DNA of 64,000 nucleotides from Hoeflea ulvae (GCF_026619435.1 NZ_JAOVZQ010000001.1:4037501-4101500); one strand, 5' to 3'; shown: positions 1 through 9,155, numbered from the stretch's first letter. Notes: generated by a model from the sequence alone, not told the origin. Numbers and translations are program-made.

Positions 1-3
1 GCG

Positions 4-675
4 ATGAACTGTTTTTCGAAGAAAGTTGCCATGACGCTGCTGGTTCCGGCCACGGTTCTGCTCGGTACATCCTTTGCGGCTGCACTGCCCGCGGCATCGG
101 ATATTCCCGGCATCTCGCAGTCGAGCGTGCTGAGGCAGATCGCCTTTAAGGGCGTCAATGGCCGCAATGTCACGGAAATCACCTATCCCGGCGGCAAGAT
201 CTCGCTCAATGGCAGACGCTGGACCGAGCGCAATGCCAATGGCAGCTACAGTTTCGTGGAAACCCAACGCGATGACTGGTCGGTTTATCTTCTCGATCGC
301 GGTCGCAATGTCAGACTGCAAATCGATCTCCACCGCAAGCTTGTGCTCTATTCCGACGGCAGCGGGCCGATGCAACCGATCTACAAGATCGTCGGCGCAA
401 CCCGCAGGGCCGGCGGACAGGCAGCACAGCAGAAAAGCAACGACAGGGTCTACCGGTTCACCTGTACGGAAGGCATTCCGCTGGTTGTGCGAATCAGGAA
501 CCGGGGCAATACATCCACCGCCTTCGTTTCGCTCGACGGAAGCAAGGAAATGCGCCTCAAGCAGACCGTGTCCGGCTCCGGGACGCGCTATTCCGACGGG
601 AGGCTGACGGTGTCGATGAAGGGCCGCAATGCCTCCTTCGAATGGGGAGGCTCCAGGGACACCTGCCGCAACTGA
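4..675 (+). CDS. Secreted protein with C-terminal MliC-like (lysozyme inhibitor) domain
   Basis: The 223-residue product has a Sec-type signal peptide (residues 1 to about 30: two lysines, a hydrophobic core, an Ala-rich cleavage region), so it is probably periplasmic. Residues about 149-222 resemble the MliC/PliC family that inhibits C-type lysozyme: a YRFTC start, a short beta-rich region, SGSGTRYSDG, and a final EWGG...DTC. Cys154 and Cys221 are placed to form the family disulfide. Residues 31-148 match no family I recognise. There is no lipobox, unlike classical MliC lipoproteins. The ATG is the first codon visible at the window edge, so a start further upstream cannot be excluded. Lysozyme inhibition is inferred from the fold. 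Confidence 0.72.
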   Translation: MNCFSKKVAMTLLVPATVLLGTSFAAALPAASDIPGISQSSVLRQIAFKGVNGRNVTEITYPGGKISLNGRRWTERNANGSYSFVETQRDDWSVYLLDRGRNVRLQIDLHRKLVLYSDGSGPMQPIYKIVGATRRAGGQAAQQKSNDRVYRFTCTEGIPLVVRIRNRGNTSTAFVSLDGSKEMRLKQTVSGSGTRYSDGRLTVSMKGRNASFEWGGSRDTCRN

Positions 676-1031
676 CCGGTTGACGGCGAGCGGCACACAG
701 CCCGCCGCCGGTCTGCATCCTGCGCAATGGCGCAACGGCACATCCGCGGCAGGATCCGCGGCGCCAATCACCCCGGCAGCATGGCTTTTCCGTTGCCGCG
801 GCTGCACGGCGAAAAGAGCGGAACGCGCGCCCGGCCGGGCGGTGATTGTCTTTCCGGGTGGAGCGAGGCAGCACCCGATTTTTTTCAGGTGAAATTTTCA
901 ACCGGATTTGATAAACCTAGGAAAGAAAAAACAGGAACGGCTACGGAGTGACCGCTTCGGGGGCCGTTTCATTTTTGTGTGCTGCCGCCATTTGACCTGG
1001 CGTCAGAACGACATGACAAGGATTAAGACCG
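676..1031. other. Intergenic region before greA, with one hairpin
   Basis: No convincing gene was found in these 356 bases. An inverted repeat (AACGGC at 936-941, GCCGTT at 963-968, followed by TTTCATTTTT) looks like a weak intrinsic terminator, or a leader hairpin for greA. A short AT-rich stretch (about 895-935) lies just before it. The short ORFs here have no ribosome binding site and are GC-rich shadow frames. Confidence 0.4.
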
Positions 1032-1508
1032 ATGGTTGAGAAGGTTCCGATGACGCAGGCGGGCTATACCAAGCTGCGGGATGAGCTGCGCTGGCGCCAG
1101 CAAACCGAGCGGCCGCGGATCATCGAGGCGATCTCCGAAGCACGCGCCCATGGCGACCTGTCCGAGAACGCCGAGTATCACGCCGCGAAAGAAGCCCAGA
1201 GCCACAATGAGGGTCGCATCGGCGAGGTCGAGGATTATGTCGGCCGCGCCGAGATCATCGACCTGTCCAAACTGTCCGGCGACACCATCAAGTTTGGCGC
1301 CACCGTCAAGCTGGTGGACGAGGACACCGAAGAGGAAAAGACCTACCAGATCGTCGGCGACCAGGAAGCCGATGTAAAGGAAGGCCGGATTTCGATCTCT
1401 TCGCCGATTTCCCGCGCGCTGATCGGCAAGTCCGTCGGCGATTCGGTGGAAGTGGTCGCCCCGGGCGGCTCCAAGGCCTATGAAATCCTCGCGGTGACGT
1501 GGGGCTGA
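1032..1508 (+). CDS. greA: Transcription elongation factor GreA
   Basis: The 158-residue length is normal for GreA. The N-terminal coiled coil carries the signature acidic tip region ([16 protein letters not shown], about residues 40-56), whose acidic residues reach through the RNA polymerase secondary channel to stimulate transcript cleavage in backtracked complexes. The C-terminal FKBP-like domain includes [18 protein letters not shown]. It acts in the cytoplasm with RNA polymerase. The next gene, a glycosyltransferase, starts 31 bases downstream, the same greA-lpsB order known in rhizobia. Confidence 0.96.
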   Translation: MVEKVPMTQAGYTKLRDELRWRQQTERPRIIEAISEARAHGDLSENAEYHAAKEAQSHNEGRIGEVEDYVGRAEIIDLSKLSGDTIKFGATVKLVDEDTEEEKTYQIVGDQEADVKEGRISISSPISRALIGKSVGDSVEVVAPGGSKAYEILAVTWG

Positions 1509-1539
1509 TCGCCCCGCTGCGCCCGCCCCGGACATTTTG

Positions 1540-2634
1540 ATGACCAAGCTCCCCGCCGGCAGCCCTGGAAACCCCACGGGCGAAGCCGGCCGGGACGGCT
1601 TGTTCGTGCTCAATCTGCACCGCAACTTCACCGGCGTCTCGGCGACGGCGGCGGCAGTGACGCGGCAGCAGGTCAGCGGCTTCAATGTAAGGCTGGTGGG
1701 CGGGCCCCTGCCCGGCTGTCCCGCACCGATCACGCTGTGGCAGGCCCTGCGGCTGTCGCGCAGCGCACCCGCAGGCAAGCATTTCCATATCTGGCATGTA
1801 CGCCGCAACAGCGAGATGCGCGCCGGGATTTTCGCCCGCGACATCCTGAAACTGCCGGTCAGGCTGGTGTTCACCTCCGCGGCCCAGCGCCGCCACAGCC
1901 TGGTGCCGCGCTGGCTGATTTCGCGCATGGATGCGGTGATCGCCACCACCCCCGAGGCCGCGGGTTTCGTGCCCGGCGTTCGCGCCGTGGTGCCGCACGG
2001 CGTCGACATCGACCGCTACCATCCTGCAGATTCACGCAGCGAGGCCTGGTCCGCCAATCCCTATCCGGGCACTGCAGGCATCGCCACCATCGGCCGCATC
2101 CGCCCGGAAAAGGGCACAGACCGCTTCGTCGCGGCGATGATTGCAGCGCTGCCAAACCTGCCCGGCTGCACGGCGCTGGTGCTGGGCAAGGCGGCGCCTG
2201 AGCACAAGGCGTTTCTGGCGCGGCTGAAGGAGCTGGTTGCCGCTGCCGGACTGAGCGAGCGGATCCTGTTTCCCGGCGAAGTGGCTCCGCACGACATGCC
2301 TGACCTGGTGCGCGGGCTCAGCCTGCTGGTGGCGCTGCCGCGCTATGAGGGGTTTGGGGTCACGCCGCTCGAAGCGATGGCCTCCGCCGTGCCCTTCGTG
2401 GCCAGCGACACCGGCTGGTTCAGCGAGTTTTCCGGAAATGGCACGGCCGGCGTGGTCATTCCCGATGGCGACATCCAGACAGCCGCCGACGAAGTCATCG
2501 CCATCGTGAGCGACCCGAAACGCCATGCCGCCATGGCCGAAGCCGCCCGCAGCCGCGCCGTGCAGGCCTTCAGCGTGGCGGCCGAAGCCGACGCCATCAA
2601 TGCAGTTTATGAGGATTTGTGGTCGAAAGGATGA
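1540..2634 (+). CDS. lpsB: GT4 glycosyltransferase, LpsB/LpcC-like lipopolysaccharide core enzyme
   Basis: The product is a 364-residue GT-B fold glycosyltransferase of family GT4. The C-terminal half shows the nucleotide-sugar domain (GRIRPEKGTDRF) and the EX7E motif in YEGFGVTPLEAMAS. Rhizobial LpsB/LpcC transfers a mannose-type sugar to the LPS inner core at the cytoplasmic membrane, and the position right after greA matches lpsB in Sinorhizobium. A TTG codon lies directly before this ATG (1537); ATG is preferred. As I recall, Sinorhizobium carries further lps genes between lpsB and lrp; here only 36 bases separate them. The acceptor sugar cannot be read from sequence. Confidence 0.82.
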   Translation: MTKLPAGSPGNPTGEAGRDGLFVLNLHRNFTGVSATAAAVTRQQVSGFNVRLVGGPLPGCPAPITLWQALRLSRSAPAGKHFHIWHVRRNSEMRAGIFARDILKLPVRLVFTSAAQRRHSLVPRWLISRMDAVIATTPEAAGFVPGVRAVVPHGVDIDRYHPADSRSEAWSANPYPGTAGIATIGRIRPEKGTDRFVAAMIAALPNLPGCTALVLGKAAPEHKAFLARLKELVAAAGLSERILFPGEVAPHDMPDLVRGLSLLVALPRYEGFGVTPLEAMASAVPFVASDTGWFSEFSGNGTAGVVIPDGDIQTAADEVIAIVSDPKRHAAMAEAARSRAVQAFSVAAEADAINAVYEDLWSKG

Positions 2635-2670
2635 GTGTGAGGCGCAAGGTGCCGTCGGGCGCGCCGGCCG

Positions 2671-3141
2671 CTACAGCGCCACCAGGCCTTCATCCTTGAC
2701 CTGTCGGATCGTCAGCAGCGTGCGCACGGTGTCGACATTGTCGGCGGCGGTCAGTTCCTCGATGACGAAATCCTGGAAATGGGTGAGATTGCGCGCCACG
2801 CAATGCAGCAGGAAATCGCTTTCTCCCGAGACCATCCAGGTTTCCCGAACAATCGGCCATTCCTTGGTGATCGCCGCAAAGGCCTTGAGATTGGCGTCCG
2901 ACTGGTGCTTGAGACCGACCATGCAGAAGGCGACGAGGTCAAAGCCGAGACTGGGCGCGTTGAGCTGCGCCCGGTAGCCGCGGATGATTCCGGCCTGTTC
3001 GAGCTTGCGCACCCGTCTGAGACAGGGCGGCGCCGAGATGCCGACACGTTCCGACAGGTCGACATTGGTCATACGCCCGTCATTTTGCAATTCGCGCAGG
3101 ATCTTGAAATCGATCGCATCGAGCTCGGCCTTGATCGCCAT
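2671..3141 (-). CDS. Lrp/AsnC family transcriptional regulator
   Basis: The product has 156 residues. An N-terminal AsnC-type winged helix-turn-helix (DAIDFKILRELQNDGRMTN, then LSERVGISAPPCLRRVRKLE) is followed by a RAM/ACT-like ligand domain (residues about 70-150). It probably forms octamers that bind DNA in response to amino acids. The gene lies head-to-head with trxB and tail-to-tail with lpsB, matching the Sinorhizobium order lps-lrp-trxB-lsrB. The target is unknown. It is distinct from the second Lrp-type regulator at 18537-19001. Confidence 0.93.
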   Translation of the reverse strand: MAIKAELDAIDFKILRELQNDGRMTNVDLSERVGISAPPCLRRVRKLEQAGIIRGYRAQLNAPSLGFDLVAFCMVGLKHQSDANLKAFAAITKEWPIVRETWMVSGESDFLLHCVARNLTHFQDFVIEELTAADNVDTVRTLLTIRQVKDEGLVAL

Positions 3142-3426
3142 GGCATCATTCCTGTGTTCAGCGCCGGTTTTCGCTCCGAGGAGGCCGGTTCGCGAAACTT
3201 TATTGCGTCAGCATGCAGTCACTGTAAAGCCTTTCACGGCCTTTCCGGTGCGATGTTCTGTGCGTAACTCGCCTGCAAGCTTGAAACCCATGCCTGCCAG
3301 CACCTAAATGAGAGACAATTCGCACTGCATCACGATGCGCCCGCCACAAAGCGGACATTCGTCATTGATGCGTCACCGGCGATGGCCCACACTGGCGCCG
3401 CGCCACAGCAGTTTCAGGATCTGTCC

Positions 3427-4401
3427 ATGTCCACTCGCCACGTCCCCGTCCTCATCATCGGCTCCGGCCCCGCCGGCTATACCGCCGCGATCTATGCCGC
3501 GCGCGCCATGCTCAACCCGGTGCTGATCGCCGGCATGGAACAGGGCGGCCAGCTGATGATCACCACCGACGTGGAGAACTATCCCGGCTATGCCGATCCG
3601 GTGCAGGGCCCGTGGATGATGGAGCAGATGCTCAAACAGGCCGAACATGTCGGCGCCGAGATCGTCAACGACCTGGTCACCGAGGTCGAGCTGACCAACC
3701 GGCCCTTTACCGTGACCACAGATTCCGGCGCGGTGTGGACCTGTGACGCACTGGTGATTGCCACCGGCGCGCAGGCCAAGTGGCTCGGCATTCCCACCGA
3801 AAAGGACTTCATGGGCTTTGGCGTCTCGGCCTGTGCCACCTGCGACGGGTTCTTCTATCGCGGCAAGAAGGTCGTGGTTGTCGGCGGCGGCAATTCGGCT
3901 GTCGAGGAAGCGCTGTATCTGTCCAACCTGGCAGCCGAGGTGACCGTGATCCACCGCCGCGACGGCTTCCGCGCCGAAAAGATCCTGCAGCAGCGGCTGT
4001 TCGACAAGCCCAACATCAATGTCATCTGGGACACCGAAGTGGTCGAGTATCTGGGAACGCCGGCGCAGCCGCCGATGCCCGCCTCGGTCACCGGCATCCG
4101 GGTCAAGAACCGCAAGACCGGCGTCATTTCCGACATGCCGATCGACGGTGTCTTTGTCGCCATCGGTCATGCCCCCGCCGTCAGCCTGTTCAAGGACAAG
4201 CTCAAGCACAAATCCAACGGCTATCTGTGGACAGCGCCGGATTCAACTGCCACGGATGTCCCGGGCGTATTTGCCGCCGGCGACGTGACCGACGACATCT
4301 ATCGCCAGGCGGTGACGGCTGCCGGCATGGGATGCATGGCGGCTCTGGAAGCCGAACGGTATCTGGCAGGTCATGTCAGGCAGGCGGAAGCCGCCGAATA
4401 G
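3427..4401 (+). CDS. trxB: Thioredoxin-disulfide reductase TrxB
   Basis: The product is a 324-residue low-molecular-weight thioredoxin reductase. It has the FAD site GSGPAGYTAA near the N-terminus, the redox-active CATC (SACATCDGF), the NADPH site GGGNSAVEEA, and a second FAD motif (GVFAAGDVTDD) near the C-terminus. It passes electrons from NADPH to thioredoxin in the cytoplasm. The frame is open 15 codons further upstream (ATG 3382), but the ATG at 3427 has AGGA seven bases before it and gives the family N-terminus (STRHVPVLIIGSG). The LysR regulator LsrB follows. Confidence 0.97.
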   Translation: MSTRHVPVLIIGSGPAGYTAAIYAARAMLNPVLIAGMEQGGQLMITTDVENYPGYADPVQGPWMMEQMLKQAEHVGAEIVNDLVTEVELTNRPFTVTTDSGAVWTCDALVIATGAQAKWLGIPTEKDFMGFGVSACATCDGFFYRGKKVVVVGGGNSAVEEALYLSNLAAEVTVIHRRDGFRAEKILQQRLFDKPNINVIWDTEVVEYLGTPAQPPMPASVTGIRVKNRKTGVISDMPIDGVFVAIGHAPAVSLFKDKLKHKSNGYLWTAPDSTATDVPGVFAAGDVTDDIYRQAVTAAGMGCMAALEAERYLAGHVRQAEAAE

Positions 4402-4455
4402 GCGCATCAGCGCCAGATCAAGGCCCGAACAACGGGCCAGGGGGACGGTATCTTG

Positions 4456-5352
4456 GTGCCACTCGACTGGGACAAACTGCGCATTTTTCATGCGGCTGCC
4501 GAAGCCGGGTCCTTCACCCATGCGGCGGAGAAACTGCATCTGTCGCAATCGGCGATCAGCCGGCAGGTATCGGCGCTCGAGATGGATATCGGCGCCAAGC
4601 TGTTTCACCGCCACGCCCGCGGCCTGATCCTGTCCGAGCAGGGGGAGATCCTCTACCAGACCGCGCATGAAGTGCTGATGAAGCTCGAATCGGTGAAGAA
4701 CCGGCTCACGGAAACCCGCGAACGGCCCTCGGGCAAATTGCGCGTCACCACCACCGTCGGCTTCGGCCAGGGCTGGCTCACAGAGAAGGTCCAGGAATTC
4801 CAGGCGCTCTATCCCGATGTCCAGGTGCAGTTGCTGCTCGACAATGAAGAGCTCGACGTCAACATGCGCCAGGCCGATTGCGCCATCAGGTTGCGCCTGC
4901 CGCAGCAGCCCGACCTGATCCAGCGCCGGCTGTTCACCGTGCACATGCATGTTTACGCCTCGCCGGCCTATATCGCCCGGCACGGCGAGCCCAAGACCAT
5001 CGAGGATCTCGACAACCACCGAATCATCACCTTCGGCGAACCGGCTCCGGCCTATCTGATGGATGTGAACTGGCTCGAACATGCCGGCCGCACGCCCGAC
5101 AATCTGCGCATGGCGCATCTGCAGATCAACAACCTGCCGGCGGTCCGGCGCGCCACGCTCAATGGCGCCGGCATTTCGCTGCTGCCCGATTACATGATCA
5201 ATCGCGACCTGGCGCTGGTGCAGCTCAACATCCCGGCTGACATCCCCACCTTCGACACCTATTTCTGCTATGCGGAGGAAATGAAAAACGCCGCCAAACT
5301 CAAGGCGTTCCGCGATTTCCTGATCTCCAAGGCGCGCACCTGGAGTTATTGA
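4456..5352 (+). CDS. lsrB: LysR-type regulator LsrB/VtlR
   Basis: The product is a LysR regulator of about 298 residues: N-terminal HTH (DKLRIFHAAAEAGSF, LHLSQSAISRQVSALE), linker helix, and a periplasmic-binding-protein-like effector domain. Position after trxB and the near-invariant N-terminus identify the LsrB (Sinorhizobium) / VtlR (Brucella, Agrobacterium) family, which controls redox, envelope and virulence/symbiosis genes and activates AbcR-type small RNAs. There is no ATG: the sequence reads TTG (4453) then GTG (4456) after AGGGGGA at 4439-4445, so either codon may initiate. Only two cysteines are present (near residues 142 and 271). Two AbcR-like RNA genes lie directly downstream. 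Confidence 0.93.
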   Translation: MPLDWDKLRIFHAAAEAGSFTHAAEKLHLSQSAISRQVSALEMDIGAKLFHRHARGLILSEQGEILYQTAHEVLMKLESVKNRLTETRERPSGKLRVTTTVGFGQGWLTEKVQEFQALYPDVQVQLLLDNEELDVNMRQADCAIRLRLPQQPDLIQRRLFTVHMHVYASPAYIARHGEPKTIEDLDNHRIITFGEPAPAYLMDVNWLEHAGRTPDNLRMAHLQINNLPAVRRATLNGAGISLLPDYMINRDLALVQLNIPADIPTFDTYFCYAEEMKNAAKLKAFRDFLISKARTWSY

Positions 5353-5451
5353 ACCGGAAGCGCTTACGCAGCGGCGGGCCGCAGCAACCAAGCAACGGCG
5401 AAGGCCGCGACAGGCGGCGTTGCTTCAAAACGAGACAGCTATGCAGTATAT

Positions 5452-5466
5452 GCATGGCTGTCATGC
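5452..5466 (+). promoter_or_regulatory. LysR-type palindromic box upstream of first AbcR-like RNA
   Basis: A perfect inverted repeat GCATG-N5-CATGC lies here, within a T-N11-A LysR-box frame starting at 5451. It ends 10 bases before the -35 element at 5477, at about -60 to -46 from the inferred transcription start, the usual place for a LysR recognition site. The same palindrome recurs exactly 320 bases downstream, before the second RNA. Binding by LsrB is inferred. Confidence 0.72.
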
Positions 5467-5476
5467 GCACCATTCC

Positions 5477-5506
5477 CTTGCACAATGCATAATAAAGCAC
5501 CATATC
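5477..5506 (+). promoter_or_regulatory. Promoter of first AbcR-like RNA
   Basis: CTTGCA (5477-5482) and CATATC (5501-5506) are separated by 18 bases, resembling the rhizobial housekeeping promoter (CTTGAC-N17-CTATAT). The long spacer and imperfect -10 suit an activator-dependent promoter. Transcription is predicted to begin near 5512. Confidence 0.7.
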
Positions 5507-5511
5507 GATTA

Positions 5512-5630
5512 CAGCTGATGCAGTTTGGCGGCCTACTCCTCCCAGTGCCGCCGCATGAGCTGTTCCCCTCTGGAGGTTTTTGACCTTCATACCTATTGGG
5601 CCCGAGAGCAATCTCGAGGCCCATTTTTTT
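5512..5630 (+). ncRNA. AbcR-type (alpha-r15) trans-acting small RNA, copy 1
   Basis: A predicted RNA of about 119 nt, the length of the Sinorhizobium/Agrobacterium/Brucella AbcR RNAs. Stem-loop 1 (GGCGGC 5527-5532 with GCCGCC 5547-5552) exposes CTCCTCCC, an anti-Shine-Dalgarno sequence. A second pyrimidine patch (TTCCCCTCT) follows. The 3' end is a strong terminator: TGGGCC 5597-5602 with GGCCCA 5618-5623, an inner CGAGA/TCTCG stem, then seven T. The position after lsrB matches abcR loci. Family members bind Hfq and repress mRNAs of ABC transporter binding proteins; that role is inferred here. Confidence 0.87.
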
Positions 5631-5771
5631 GCGCGCATCGCAAAGAGGTGTGATGAGGCAGTCCGGAGTGTAACCGTATGCTCCCGCCCTGCCCTGCCAC
5701 GCCGCCCACCGCAGCCCGGAATAGGGGCTCGAGCACCGGTCAGCCGCGCCATGCCGCCACATGCAGGAATC

Positions 5772-5786
5772 GCATGGCTGCCATGC
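5772..5786 (+). promoter_or_regulatory. LysR-type palindromic box upstream of second AbcR-like RNA
   Basis: The palindrome GCATG-N5-CATGC is repeated here, with the same 10-base distance to the -35 element as in the first copy. Only one of the five central bases differs (GCTGC versus GCTGT). Conservation of sequence and spacing supports a shared activator, most simply LsrB. Confidence 0.72.
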
Positions 5787-5796
5787 GCATCATTTC

Positions 5797-5826
5797 CTTG
5801 CACACTGCTCAATAAAGCACCATATC
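5797..5826 (+). promoter_or_regulatory. Promoter of second AbcR-like RNA
   Basis: CTTGCA (5797-5802) and CATATC (5821-5826) with an 18-base spacer are identical in both hexamers and spacing to the promoter of the first copy. Predicted start near 5832. Confidence 0.7.
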
Positions 5827-5831
5827 GACTG

Positions 5832-5949
5832 CAGCTAATGCACTATGGCGGCCTACTCCTCCCAGTGCCGCCGCATGAGCTGTTCCCCTCTGGAGGTTTT
5901 TGACCTTCATACCTATTGGGCCCGAGAGCAATCTCGCGGCCCATTTTTT
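5832..5949 (+). ncRNA. AbcR-type (alpha-r15) trans-acting small RNA, copy 2
   Basis: A second RNA gene of about 118 nt, offset by exactly 320 bases from the first. Positions 5846-5936 are identical over 91 bases to 5526-5616, covering stem-loop 1 with CTCCTCCC in its loop, the TTCCCCTCT patch and most of the terminator. Differences fall in the first 14 bases and one bulge base, and the T tract is six rather than seven. Tandem AbcR1/AbcR2 genes are normal in rhizobia; such near-identity over the core is less expected. The frame of the downstream lipid kinase is open through this RNA but is not thought to be translated there. Confidence 0.87.
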
Positions 5950-6207
5950 GCGCGGAACCCGCTGCCCTGCCACTCGCGCTCTGGGCAACCCCTTCACAGA
6001 TCCGGACGCTCGCCCGCTCGAGGCCGCAAGCTGTGCTGTTTCAAGGTGATCCGCACGGCGCGGCGCCACGTAAAATGCAAGTCTTCCCAAGGGCGATGGA
6101 ACTTCATGCCCGCTGCAATGTTCTACACTGCGTGTAATAATGTTTATTGCCATGAAGCTCCGGCCTGCGGAGCGCCAACCTGTCTCGCCCTTGTCCACGG
6201 AGCCGCA

Positions 6208-7143
6208 ATGCGCATCACCATGATCCTCAACCAGGACGGCGGCACCATTCGAGGAATGGACGCCACGGAATTCGGCGACATGGCCGCGGAAAAGCTGTCC
6301 GGCCTCGGCGATTGCACGGTGCGGCTGGTCAGCGGCAAGGAACTGGTCGACGCGCTCGATGACGCGGCGGCCGACACGCAGTCGGGCACCATTGTCGCAG
6401 GCGGTGGCGACGGCACGATTTCGGCCGCCGCAGCGGCCTGTTTCAAATCCGGAAAGACCCTGGGCGTATTGCCCCTCGGGACCATGAACCTGTTTGCGCG
6501 CAGCCTCGGCCTGCCGCTGGACCCCACCGACGCGCTCGATGCGCTGGCCGAAGCCGACACCCGCAAACTCGACATCGCCACGGCCAATGGCCGCCCCTTC
6601 GTGCACCAGTTCTCGGTCGGTCTGCACGCCCGCCTGGTGCACCAGCGCTCGCGACTCGACACCTCTACCCGACTGCGCAAGATCTCGTCGACCATCAAGA
6701 CCTTCGGCCGCATCATCCTCAAGCCGCCCCATTTCGGCGTCGAGATCGACACCGGCGACAGGCGCGATGCCCAGCGGGTCTCGGTCGTCTCGGTCTCCAA
6801 CAATCTGTTCGGGGAAACGCCGCTGTCCTATGCTGCGGTGCTCGACGAGGGCGTGCTCGGGGTCTACCGCTCGCGCGCCCTTGAATCCGGTTCGATCCTG
6901 CGCATGACCCTGCATGCGGTGATGGGCAAGCTCAATGAGGATCCCGACATGAGCGTCGAGAAGGCGCAAAAGGTCACCCTGCGCTTTCCCAATCTTCGCG
7001 GCGGCACCAAGGCGGCGATCGATGGCGAGATCATCCCGCTGGAGGACGAGGTGGAATGCATCTGCCATGCCGGCGCGCTGAGCGTGCTGGTGCCGAAGGC
7101 CTATGCGGAAAGGGTCGCGGCTGATCCGTCTGTCGCCGCCTGA
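6208..7143 (+). CDS. Diacylglycerol kinase family lipid kinase
   Basis: The 311-residue product belongs to the DAGK_cat/YegS-like lipid kinase family. It carries the nucleotide-binding GGGDGT motif (in VAGGGDGTISAAA), the downstream LPLGTMNLFAR motif and a C-terminal beta-sandwich with AAIDGEIIPLEDE. It probably phosphorylates a lipid (diacylglycerol or a sphingoid-type lipid) at the inner face of the cytoplasmic membrane. The frame is open back to 5845, through the AbcR2 gene, but ATG 6208 has GGAG upstream and begins the conserved domain (MRITMILNQDGG), so it is the start. The lipid substrate is not deducible. Confidence 0.87.
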   Translation: MRITMILNQDGGTIRGMDATEFGDMAAEKLSGLGDCTVRLVSGKELVDALDDAAADTQSGTIVAGGGDGTISAAAAACFKSGKTLGVLPLGTMNLFARSLGLPLDPTDALDALAEADTRKLDIATANGRPFVHQFSVGLHARLVHQRSRLDTSTRLRKISSTIKTFGRIILKPPHFGVEIDTGDRRDAQRVSVVSVSNNLFGETPLSYAAVLDEGVLGVYRSRALESGSILRMTLHAVMGKLNEDPDMSVEKAQKVTLRFPNLRGGTKAAIDGEIIPLEDEVECICHAGALSVLVPKAYAERVAADPSVAA

Positions 7144-7182
7144 CGTACAGGAAGGCATCCAATCACCCAGAGAGGCCTTCCC

Positions 7183-7260
7183 ATGACCGAACCCGACACC
7201 AAGCCGCCTGTTGCCCTGCCCTGGCTTTGCCAAGCCCCGACGGTGGAGGTGGCGCCATGA
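7183..7260 (+). CDS. 25-residue leader peptide overlapping the DUF2177 gene
   Basis: A 25-codon ORF opens at ATG 7183 after a purine-rich AGAGAGG (about 7170-7176). It ends in TGA at 7258-7260, sharing ATGA with the next gene's start at 7257. The peptide is Pro-rich with one Trp and one Cys and resembles no family I know. The overlap geometry is typical of translational coupling. It could be a true small protein, a coupling leader, or a chance ORF; GC-rich DNA makes chance ORFs common. Confidence 0.4.
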   Translation: MTEPDTKPPVALPWLCQAPTVEVAP

Positions 7261-7661
7261 TCCCGGAGGGTTTTCTGAAAGCATGGGGCGGAACCGCGGC
7301 CTTCATCCTCGCCGTCGACGCCGTCTGGCTCGGCCTGGTCGCCGGGGGCTTTTACAGCCGCCAGCTCGGCGACATGATGCTCGACTCACCGCGTCTTGGC
7401 ATAGCCGCATTGTTTTACGTGATGTATTCGGCCGCGGTCGTCATCCTCGCCTCGGCCGCTGCAGCCCGCACCGGCACGCTGCAGGACGCGTTGCTGCTTG
7501 GCGCCATCCTCGGCTTTGCCGCCTATGGCACCTATGACATCACCAACCTGTCGACTCTGAAGAACTGGCCGCTGACGATGAGCATCGTCGACATTGCCTG
7601 GGGCACCCTGCTCACCGCCGCGGCCTCGGCCGTAGGCTACTGGCTGCTGCGCTGGGTCTGA
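7257..7661 (+). CDS. DUF2177 family membrane protein
   Basis: The 134-residue integral membrane protein has about four transmembrane segments (FILAVDAVWLGLVAGGF; ALFYVMYSAAVVILASAAA; a Gly/Ala helix followed by GTYDITNLSTLKNWP; a C-terminal helix). The GTYDITN-LSTLKNWP stretch is the recognisable DUF2177 motif. Function unknown. ATG 7257 has GGAGG at 7244-7248 upstream. It overlaps the preceding 25-codon ORF by four bases and runs tail-to-tail with the aminotransferase gene. Confidence 0.85.
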   Translation: MIPEGFLKAWGGTAAFILAVDAVWLGLVAGGFYSRQLGDMMLDSPRLGIAALFYVMYSAAVVILASAAAARTGTLQDALLLGAILGFAAYGTYDITNLSTLKNWPLTMSIVDIAWGTLLTAAASAVGYWLLRWV

Positions 7662-7668
7662 AACGACA

Positions 7669-7723
7669 ACGGCCGCCCCTTGAGGCGGCCGTGACAGGGA
7701 TGCCGGGGCGCTTGCCGCCCCGG
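7669..7723. terminator. Two strong hairpins between convergent genes
   Basis: A 9-bp perfect inverted repeat (ACGGCCGCC 7669-7677, GGCGGCCGT 7684-7692, loop CCTTGA) is followed by a second (CCGGGGCG 7703-7710, CGCCCCGG 7716-7723). They lie between the DUF2177 gene and the end of the leftward aminotransferase gene and probably end transcription from both sides, although neither has a long T tract. Confidence 0.6.
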
Positions 7724-7734
7724 TTGTCTGATGA

Positions 7735-9084
<1,350 letters not shown>

Positions 9085-9155
9085 TTAACCTCAGGGAAAG
9101 AAATTTGTGGCATAGGTCGCGTCCTGTGTCCGCCACAACCGGAGACGAACGCGCA

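Noticed and set aside
5452..5949. Two-copy repeat considered as CRISPR or transposon ends
   Set aside because: Only two copies, each with promoter, stem-loop and terminator, and the location beside lsrB explains them as sRNA genes.
5845..6207. N-terminal extension of the lipid kinase through AbcR2
   Set aside because: The extension overlaps a strongly predicted sRNA and terminator; the ribosome site and family start are at 6208.
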